Part shown: piece by piece, positions 5,203 to 7,035 of the stretch
Numbering within the stretch: the first letter of the stretch is position 1
Layout of the letters: each line of letters starts with the position of its first letter
Assembly (NCBI GenBank): GCA_036568605.1
Contig: DATCSE010000411.1
Location: forward strand, 1-7,035
Direction: 5' to 3'
DNA from: DATCSE01 sp036568605
Lineage (GTDB): Bacteria > Pseudomonadota > Gammaproteobacteria > Burkholderiales > Burkholderiaceae_C
Length of the DNA stretch: 7,035 nucleotides
Notes under the pieces: generated by a model
Seen by the model: the letters and a program-made list of their open reading frames with translations, nothing else
What the model was told of the DNA's origin: nothing
The model's database searches: none
Program-made: the position numbers and the translations under genes

Positions 5203-7035
5203 ATGTGGTTCACCCGCGTCTCGATCAACAACCCGGTCTTCGCGACCATGGTGATGGCCGCGCTGTGCGTGCTGGGACTGTTCTCGTACAGCCAGCTGCG
5301 CGTCGAGCGCCTACCGGATGTGACGCCGCCCATCGTGTTCGTCAGCGTCGCCTACCCGGGCGCATCGCCCGAGGCGATCGAGACCGAGCTGACCCGGCCG
5401 ATCGAGCTCGGGCTGAATGGCATCGCCGGCGTCAAGATGATCCGCTCGAACAGCGTCGAGGGGCGCAGCGAGACGGTCGTCGAGTTCTCGCTCGATGCCG
5501 ACATGAACCGCGCGGTGCAGGATGTGCGCGACAAGGTCTCGGCACTGCAGCCGTCGTTCCCGCGCGATGCCAAGAGCCCGTTCGTCTCGCGCTTCGACGG
5601 CGAGAACGCACAGCCCACCGCGAACCTCGCGCTGATCGCACGCGATCGCAGCGCGCGCGAGCTGTCGCTGATCGCCGACCAGGACGTGCGCAAGCGGCTG
5701 GAACGCGTGGCCGGCGTCGCGCGCGTCGACGTCAGCGGGATGACGGTGCGGCAGGTGCGAATTGACCTCGACCCGCAGCGCCTGCGCGCCAACCAGCTGA
5801 CGCCGGCCGACGTGTCGGCGGCGCTGCAGAGCGCCAACGCCGACGTGCCGGTAGGCCTGCTCAGCAGCGCGAAGGAAGACGCACTGGTGCGCGTCGAAGG
5901 CAAGATGCGCGATGCGAAGGCGTTCGGCGACGTCGTCGTCGCGAACCGTGGCGGATTGCCGATTCGGCTCGCCGACCTGGGCCAGCTGGTCGAACGCGAG
6001 CGCGAGCCTGATTCGCTGTCGCGCGTCGACGGCGTGCCGGCGATCGCGTTCCGGGTCTACAAGCAGCAGGACGCGAACATCGTGCTGACCGGCGAGGGGA
6101 TTCAGCGGGCCGCTGAGGAGCTGCGGCAGGCGCTGCCGCCGGGCGTCGAGCTGCGCATGGTGTACGACGACAGCGCCTGGGTGAAGGACTCGCTGTCCGG
6201 CGTCAAGCGCACGCTGATCGAGGGTGCGCTGCTGACGGTCGCGATCGTGTTCCTGTTCCTGCACAGCTGGCGCAGCACGGTGATCACCGGGCTTACGCTG
6301 CCGATCGCGGTGATCTCGGCATTCATCGCGGTGTACCTGTTCGGTTTCACGCTGAACTTCATGACGATGATGGCTCTGAGCCTGTGCATCGGCCTGCTGA
6401 TCGACGATGCGATCGTCGTGCGCGAGAACATCGTGCGCCACGTGCACATGGGCAAGGACCATGCCGCGGCCGCGCGCGACGGCACCGAGGAGATCGGCCT
6501 CGCGGTGATGGCGACGACCTTCGCGATCTGTGCGGTGTTCGTGCCGGTCGCGTTCATGAAGGGGCTGATCGGCAAGTTCTTTTTCCCGTTCGGCATCACG
6601 GTCGCGGTCGCGGTGCTGGTCAGCCTGTTCGTCAGCTTCACGCTGGACCCGATGCTCTCCAGCATCTGGAAGGACCCGCCGAGCAAGCTGATCCAGCTGC
6701 CGGTCATCGGCCACCTGATGCGCGCGACCGACCGGCTGCTCGATGCGATGCACGGCCTCTACGAGGTCACGATTCGCTGGATCTTCTCGGGGCGGCGCTA
6801 CCGCATGCTGCTGTTGCCGCTGCCGGCGTACGGTCACCCGTTCGATGCGAACGGCCGGCGCGATACGGCGCAGCCGCGCGGCTGGCGCATCGCGACCGTG
6901 ACGCCACGTGCGCTGGTGCTGCTGGCCGGCGTCGCGAGTTTCGCCGGCGCCATCGCGCTCGCGCCGCTGGTCGGCACCGAGTTCATCCCCGAGTCGGACA
7001 ACAGCTACATCCAGATCAACGTGCGCATGCCGGTG
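5203..7035 (+). CDS. RND efflux pump inner-membrane subunit, 3' end cut by the window
   Basis: The first 611 codons, about 55-60% of a usual RND pump of 1000-1080 residues, are visible and open to the edge. This proton-driven antiporter would export solutes from periplasm and inner leaflet through the adaptor encoded upstream. TM1 is about residues 11-30; the porter domain (about 31-335) includes YPGASPEAIETELTRPIE, typical of the family. TM2-TM6 lie at about 338-354, 360-380, 388-410, 433-454 and 461-485. TM4 contains GLLIDDAIVVREN with Asp401-Asp402, the proton-relay pair equivalent to AcrB Asp407-Asp408. That points to the drug-type HAE-1 group rather than metal pumps, which carry a different TM4 signature. 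TM7 (about 569-588) leads into GTEFIPESDNSYIQI. Residues 541-568 just before TM7 look like an insertion. The ATG lies 4 nt after the adaptor stop, with AAGAAGG (5184-5190) 12 nt upstream, so coupled translation is likely. Confidence 0.95.
   Translation, partial: MWFTRVSINNPVFATMVMAALCVLGLFSYSQLRVERLPDVTPPIVFVSVAYPGASPEAIETELTRPIELGLNGIAGVKMIRSNSVEGRSETVVEFSLDADMNRAVQDVRDKVSALQPSFPRDAKSPFVSRFDGENAQPTANLALIARDRSARELSLIADQDVRKRLERVAGVARVDVSGMTVRQVRIDLDPQRLRANQLTPADVSAALQSANADVPVGLLSSAKEDALVRVEGKMRDAKAFGDVVVANRGGLPIRLADLGQLVEREREPDSLSRVDGVPAIAFRVYKQQDANIVLTGEGIQRAAEELRQALPPGVELRMVYDDSAWVKDSLSGVKRTLIEGALLTVAIVFLFLHSWRSTVITGLTLPIAVISAFIAVYLFGFTLNFMTMMALSLCIGLLIDDAIVVRENIVRHVHMGKDHAAAARDGTEEIGLAVMATTFAICAVFVPVAFMKGLIGKFFFPFGITVAVAVLVSLFVSFTLDPMLSSIWKDPPSKLIQLPVIGHLMRATDRLLDAMHGLYEVTIRWIFSGRRYRMLLLPLPAYGHPFDANGRRDTAQPRGWRIATVTPRALVLLAGVASFAGAIALAPLVGTEFIPESDNSYIQINVRMPV

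Noticed and set aside
5311..6837. A minus-strand open frame of 508 codons opposite the RND pump
   Set aside because: His/Arg/Asp-rich shadow translation. The plus strand encodes an unmistakable RND transporter over the same bases.

Overview
The window is GC-rich (roughly two thirds G+C by eye) and carries densely packed genes with the strong third-position G/C bias of a high-GC proteobacterium. The chorismate synthase and the O-acetylhomoserine sulfhydrylase read like Betaproteobacteria, most likely Burkholderiales. This is a judgement from remembered family sequences, not a search. I see no phage, insertion sequence, tRNA, rRNA or CRISPR signal. The region looks like ordinary chromosomal backbone.

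Layout. On the minus strand, a two-gene unit reads toward the left edge: metY (1984 to 668), then an alpha/beta hydrolase (668 to beyond base 1), joined by a TGATG stop/start overlap. A 147-bp divergent region separates metY from the plus-strand genes. These are a 154-residue protein with two CBS domains (2132-2596), aroC for chorismate synthase (2733-3833), an RND periplasmic adaptor (4017-5198) and the start of its inner-membrane RND pump (5203 to beyond 7035), 4 bp behind the adaptor.

How the genes fit together. metY serves homocysteine/methionine synthesis and aroC ends the shikimate pathway. The CBS protein is a probable adenine-nucleotide sensor with no output domain of its own. The adaptor and pump form an efflux operon; its outer-membrane channel, if encoded nearby, lies beyond the right edge. 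These are separate functions placed side by side, and I found no evidence for one undescribed system uniting them.

The points most worth a second look are three. The CBS-aroC gap holds a 23-bp imperfect inverted repeat beside a TAAAAT box. The same gap holds a terminator-like hairpin just ahead of an aroC start that lacks a Shine-Dalgarno sequence. The RND pump appears to carry an extra segment of about 28 residues just before its seventh membrane helix. All three gene-free gaps are under 200 bp, and each is described below.
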